NCBI GenBank assembly: GCA_001628485.1
Contig: LURR01000012.1
Coordinates: 82,563-146,562 of the forward strand
Source: Marine group II euryarchaeote REDSEA-S11_B3N4
GTDB lineage: Archaea > Thermoplasmatota > Poseidoniia > Poseidoniales > Thalassarchaeaceae
Direction of reading: 5' to 3'
Length of the DNA: 64,000 nt
Shown piece after piece: positions 60,501 through 64,000 of this stretch. The number at the start of each line of letters is the position of its first letter. The first letter of the stretch is position 1. Below the pieces are notes generated by a model. It searched no databases. It was given only the letters and a program-made list of their open reading frames with translations, and was not told where the DNA came from. A program made the position numbers and the translations under genes.

Positions 60501-63500
60501 ATTCAGGTCTCCATTGTTGTTCCAATCTCTCTCCGAAGAACCAATGTAAGTCCATCTGGAAATGCCGGAGAACTCTGATGGTGCGTTCCCGAGAGACTCC
60601 TCGGACCCAACTCCCCCCCAGCATTTCGGAAGGTCGTTACTAGCGACCACGCAAGTATACGATTCTCCAGAGGTTACAGAGACGGCTCCAAGATTTTGAC
60701 CGAGTGCAATCTCAGTCGGCGAAGTAATCTGGGTCGAGGTACTTCCATCGCCAACTTGCCCCTTCCCGCTTCCTCCCCAGCAATGTAGGGAATCGCTGGA
60801 ACTCACTATACAGGTGTGTCTTCTTCCTACGTCGATACTGATTGCACCAGATACCGAGGCCGCAACGATAGACGCGTCGTTCTGCTGGTTGGCAGTTCCG
60901 TCACCTAGCTGCCCGAATGCATTGTCGCCCCAGCATTTCACATCCCCACTGCCCGATCCATCAAGGATGACGCAGGTATGGGCCCCACCGGCAGATACTG
61001 CGACGACACTCCCTCCGAGAGTGACAGTTGAGGGTGAGTTGGATGGCGTCGTCGTCCCAGTCCCCAATTGCCCGTTTTGATTCGCCCCCCAGCACTTCAG
61101 TGACCAACTGTCCGAAATCGCGCATGTATGATTCGAGCCTGCAGATACTGCGAGGAACTTCTCTCCAGGGAGGTTCACGGATACTGGAGCGCTGCTATCC
61201 GAATTTGTGCCATCTCCCAGTTGACCATGGGTATTTCTGCCCCAGCACTTCAGACTCGCATCGTCTAGAATTGCACAGGTATGCCAATCTCCTGAAGACA
61301 ATTGAACCGGCACTCCTCCTATGCTCGCCTCCACAGGAGAGTTGGAGTGTGAATTCGTTCCATCACCTAGTTGACCGAAGTTATTTCTCCCCCAGCACTG
61401 GATTTCTCCGTTATCAAGTACTGCACATGTGTGGTCCTGGCCGGAGCTAATCGAAACTGCTGTTCTTGCCGAGTCCAAACCAACCGATGTCAGAACCTGC
61501 CTGTCAGCAGTGGTCCCGTCACCTAGCTGCCCGAATGTGTTGTCACCCCAGCATTGGAGGTCAGAGTCATCTAGTATGGCGCAAATATGGGCTCCTCCAC
61601 TGGAGATCGTTGTCTCGGTGAATATAGAACCAGATTGGAATCCAGGAGAGTTGAATCCGTCGGAAACCGGGCTCCTCATGTCTGTTATTACCCCGTCGCT
61701 GGATGCCAAGTAATACTTCTGGGGGCCCGTTGGTACGTTTTCTCCGGTCACAATGATTTCCCAATCCCCAACCTCCGGATTACCTTCTACCGAGATTCCA
61801 ACTAGGTTGTTCAAATCGTCATTCGTGTAGGTCTCAATTGTCCCACTGGGACTCTTAAGGAGGATGTCCAGGTCATTGACCAACTGCTTTCCTGCGCTGG
61901 GGCCGTTCGCTGGGTCATTCCATGAGAGAACGACTCTGAAATCCTCTATACCCGTGTCCGGAACGGTGAGTTTGAATGAATGGCTATCGGATGTGGATAT
62001 CTCGATCCCTTCAGTGAACCCGGAATGGACCAGCTGTTCTAGATCGGCCCTCCCCCATCCTTCATGGCTGTTGGGCGCCTTCTCCTCGGCTCCATTCCCA
62101 TTCGGATCTCCTCCCGTTGTGTATTGTCCTCCTAAGTCGTGGGCCCCGGAAGCGAGTATCGCCTTAATCAGGGCAGATTCTGGACAATGATTGCTGGAAG
62201 GGTTACTTGCTAGGTCGCAGTTGTAGGCCCCTATGTTATTCAAATGCTCAATCACCAATGCAGCCGAACCTGCCACGATAGGGGTCGCCATCGAGGTCCC
62301 TCTTTTGTGAGTGTAGAACCCACCGGGGTCGTCTGTCATCGTATTCGAGGACGCCAATTCTGACCTAGTTGAGAGAATCCAACCTCCCGGTGCCACAATA
62401 TCCGGCTTGATTCGCCCGTCATTCGTAGGTCCCCTATTGGAAAACGCACTCATTCCCTCTGGGTCGTCATTAGGCGTGTCCATCCTGATGGGGTCGGTGC
62501 CATGCCTCTCATTGGAATACGGGAGTGGGCAACCACCAACATTGCAAAGATTGCTGTATGGAATATCGTATAATGATAAACCCACACGATAGTTCTCCGA
62601 TGATCCTACGGACAAGATATTCTTCGCAGTTGCCTGTCGATTCATGGCACCCTTGTTTATCTCACCATCTTTCCCCCCGTAGCAGTTTGGCTGGTTGTAG
62701 GAGTTGTAGGTGCAGTCCATGGCATCGTTCCCCATGGCGAAAAGGATCGTCAGGTCAGTCAGTGAATTAGCTTCGGCATCAATCTCATACGATGCGGAGC
62801 TATAGTATGCCAGACAGCTACCGCTTGAGGAGCCAGACTGGGCGCAATTAGTGCTCGTGCTCGGGCCAGAGCCCCAAGAATTCGTGTGGACTCTTGCACC
62901 CTCATCGTAAGCCTCTGTGAAGAAGGCATTGTATGAGGGCTGACAAAGCGAACTGCCGTTACATGTGCCACCTACCGCCAGAACCGCCTGCATGAAGAGG
63001 TGGGCACCTGGGGCCATCCCGCTGTTGTCTGTTCCTGTAGGTGAGTTCGTACCATCTCCCAAGACAGACCCTATCACGTGGGTCCCATGGCCATTAGGAT
63101 CCTGCGGACCATCCGTACAGGTGTTACAAGTGTACGATTTGACTCCGACTATTCTGCCAACGAAGTCTGCATGGATGCCGCTGTTCACGGAGTTGCAATG
63201 GGACAGGCTAAAGCACTCTACTGCAGTATCTAGTCCAGAGTCCATTACCCCAACTATTACCCCAGAACCCGTCAGAGCACCACCGAAAGGCGCCATATTA
63301 GTAGACTCCCCCACCCAATCAACGCCGATGATTTCAGCTGCCGCTTCGTTATCAAGATGAACTGGATACTTGGGCTCGACCCATTCTACGAAATCAAGAT
63401 TTATCAGTCCGGCCAAACCCTTCTCATCTACTACGACTTCGGCTACCCTGTCTATTCTGTAGTCAATTAATTCGACTCCAGTTTGGATAAGATTTTCTAT

Positions 63501-63974
63501 TTCATTAGAACCGCTCAGTACGACGTTTATTACGTACCTGTCCCCTTGCATTATAGCGCCACTGTCCATCCCTTCTACCAATGGAATCACGTCAGGGGCC
63601 AGCTTGTCCGCCGAGTCAAGTCGGAAAGCACCCATGACTCCGATATCGTATAGCTCCATTGGGGCTATCTTCGGCACCTTACAATGGAATCCCTGCGGCG
63701 AATAGAATGTCCTGCATTCCAAACCCAGATCCGTCAGTTGAGATTTCCAATCAGAGGGTATGGGATAATCGTGCCCCAAAACGAACCAACCAGACAGGTA
63801 CTCCTCACCAGTTGTTTCCTCCCACTTCTCAATCGGTACAAAGGTAGCGGTCCTATAGAATAGCGAAGCTTCTCCGATATTTGCAGAGTCCCCCTTCCAC
63901 CCATGTGAGGGATCATCAGACTCCGTTTCTCCTAGGGAGTATTGGTCGTCTAGAACGTAATCTATCGCGTTCAT
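57525..63974 (-). CDS. Giant secreted subtilisin (S8) with RCC1-like repeats, Cys-rich GCC2/GCC3-like repeats, TSP3-like Asp-rich repeats and C-terminal TM; N-terminus probably continues past the window edge
   Basis: Catalytic IVGVMDSGLD, GHGTHVIGSVLGDG, GTSMATPIVAGSAAL; repeated SAGxxHTCAILDDxSxxCWGxNxxGQLGDGT; ARPGYYVPGLGASEGTPCPAGKYNN; no signal peptide at 63974 and frame open to 64000. Confidence 0.88.
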   Translation of the reverse strand: MNAIDYVLDDQYSLGETESDDPSHGWKGDSANIGEASLFYRTATFVPIEKWEETTGEEYLSGWFVLGHDYPIPSDWKSQLTDLGLECRTFYSPQGFHCKVPKIAPMELYDIGVMGAFRLDSADKLAPDVIPLVEGMDSGAIMQGDRYVINVVLSGSNEIENLIQTGVELIDYRIDRVAEVVVDEKGLAGLINLDFVEWVEPKYPVHLDNEAAAEIIGVDWVGESTNMAPFGGALTGSGVIVGVMDSGLDTAVECFSLSHCNSVNSGIHADFVGRIVGVKSYTCNTCTDGPQDPNGHGTHVIGSVLGDGTNSPTGTDNSGMAPGAHLFMQAVLAVGGTCNGSSLCQPSYNAFFTEAYDEGARVHTNSWGSGPSTSTNCAQSGSSSGSCLAYYSSASYEIDAEANSLTDLTILFAMGNDAMDCTYNSYNQPNCYGGKDGEINKGAMNRQATAKNILSVGSSENYRVGLSLYDIPYSNLCNVGGCPLPYSNERHGTDPIRMDTPNDDPEGMSAFSNRGPTNDGRIKPDIVAPGGWILSTRSELASSNTMTDDPGGFYTHKRGTSMATPIVAGSAALVIEHLNNIGAYNCDLASNPSSNHCPESALIKAILASGAHDLGGQYTTGGDPNGNGAEEKAPNSHEGWGRADLEQLVHSGFTEGIEISTSDSHSFKLTVPDTGIEDFRVVLSWNDPANGPSAGKQLVNDLDILLKSPSGTIETYTNDDLNNLVGISVEGNPEVGDWEIIVTGENVPTGPQKYYLASSDGVITDMRSPVSDGFNSPGFQSGSIFTETTISSGGAHICAILDDSDLQCWGDNTFGQLGDGTTADRQVLTSVGLDSARTAVSISSGQDHTCAVLDNGEIQCWGRNNFGQLGDGTNSHSNSPVEASIGGVPVQLSSGDWHTCAILDDASLKCWGRNTHGQLGDGTNSDSSAPVSVNLPGEKFLAVSAGSNHTCAISDSWSLKCWGANQNGQLGTGTTTPSNSPSTVTLGGSVVAVSAGGAHTCVILDGSGSGDVKCWGDNAFGQLGDGTANQQNDASIVAASVSGAISIDVGRRHTCIVSSSDSLHCWGGSGKGQVGDGSTSTQITSPTEIALGQNLGAVSVTSGESYTCVVASNDLPKCWGGVGSEESLGNAPSEFSGISRWTYIGSSERDWNNNGDLNIFEVGVSNDDDNDGFPSGSDSDDSNPTVAANCSPGNYGRFSCREATPGYYVSGSGSTVMTPASPGHYVDVNGATSETQCPIGKFQELSGQTTCEEARPGYYVPGLGASEGTPCPAGKYNNQYGMTSDLACQWAEAGHSVPVLTKVSSGAYHSCAILDDGSVSCWGMNDNGQLGDGTRDSSLEPQKASMPMGRNAIEISAGSYHTCTLLDDGSVRCWGSNSFGQLGDGTTIERTTPITVDLGSGVSAIGVSSGESHTCAVLTDNRVKCWGLNANGQIGDGTTTDRHIPAYSSLGGTGALRVSAGSFHTCAITVDRNVMCWGENWNGQLGDSSNVDRDTPVEVSIPSNSSAVSIDSGAFHTCLGMNDGTMFCWGYNAHGQLGNGGTLDSNSPLASALSPDLLLMEVEVGLFHSCGLFDSGEVACWGDNSYGQLGDGTQTAHSTPEVIILSTNATSITVGHRHTCMILDDASLKCWGANEYGQVGDGGSTNSNTPQDIDLGHGSKDQVPCERGTYQPLPEKTTCILASRGFMVPDSGQTEQTGCSPGYYSSLKGQRACVPAARGFYVSENQATSQTQCPAGQSTLSEASTFFDDCFADFDGDGVPDQIDEDDDNDGVPDVNDYDPLDPEVSFDSDGDRIPDSIDTDDDNDGVNDTEDPFPNDQNEWEDFDGDGVGDNSDDDDDGDGRPDSFDVFPNDPNEWADADGDGWGNNVDPDDDNDGRCDDTTYHITDQYGALVSNRGPDLDGDGAPDCLTSAKGDEFPLDANETDDTDGDSIGNNQDTDCDGDGWLNPVPCNRQGSGENGTDAFPLEADKWSDSDGDGFADQGSNLDAFPDDPSEWLDTDGDSVGNNADECPYEFGISSQDADFMQTLALPGNDLGCPIQTLIGDEIIEDGVEETEDGAFEGGGDSLDFDGDGISDVEDDDDDGDGIPDLEDGVLGDEKWSKDPFRPFSGETWAILAVSVAFIGVIAYRAAGWKKRGMANIRSRRIRIQ

Positions 63975-64000
63975 CCTACTTTCGTCAGACAGATGTCCAT

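Overview
This looks like a chromosomal segment from an archaeon, most likely Marine Group II / Poseidoniales (inference). It encodes RadA, Hel308, the KEOPS subunit Cgi121, RpoK, a Gar1-like protein and an initiator tRNA-Met. These sit beside aerobic or bacterial-type genes (CtaA/CtaB, GpsA, AcnA, tryptophan 2,3-dioxygenase) and several very large secreted proteins: two subtilisins with Ca-binding repeats and a 2252-aa FG-GAP-like surface protein. Five tRNAs are readable by eye. The standout region is ~48.5-54.4 kb. An ABC importer annotatable as PhnCDE-like has substrate-binding proteins with sequence-level transferrin hallmarks: GKKSCHTG, GYSGAxKC, GDVAxVKD and PSH. By manual alignment the four iron ligands (Asp/Tyr/Tyr/His) and two disulfides are conserved. 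A second, bilobed ~698-aa lipoprotein of the same type follows. A near-identical palindrome (TTTAGG-N4-CCTAAA) lies in the divergent promoter of the importer and upstream of a flavodoxin gene, suggesting a metal-responsive (DtxR/IdeR-like) iron-limitation regulon. The flavodoxin leader also contains a strong, possibly switchable RNA structure. Other points include a probable frameshift splitting a surface-protein gene, a NUDIX-MBL fusion, a Gar1 with a eukaryote-like RG-rich tail, and 120-bp tandem repeats in a protease gene. All family assignments are by eye; no database search was run.
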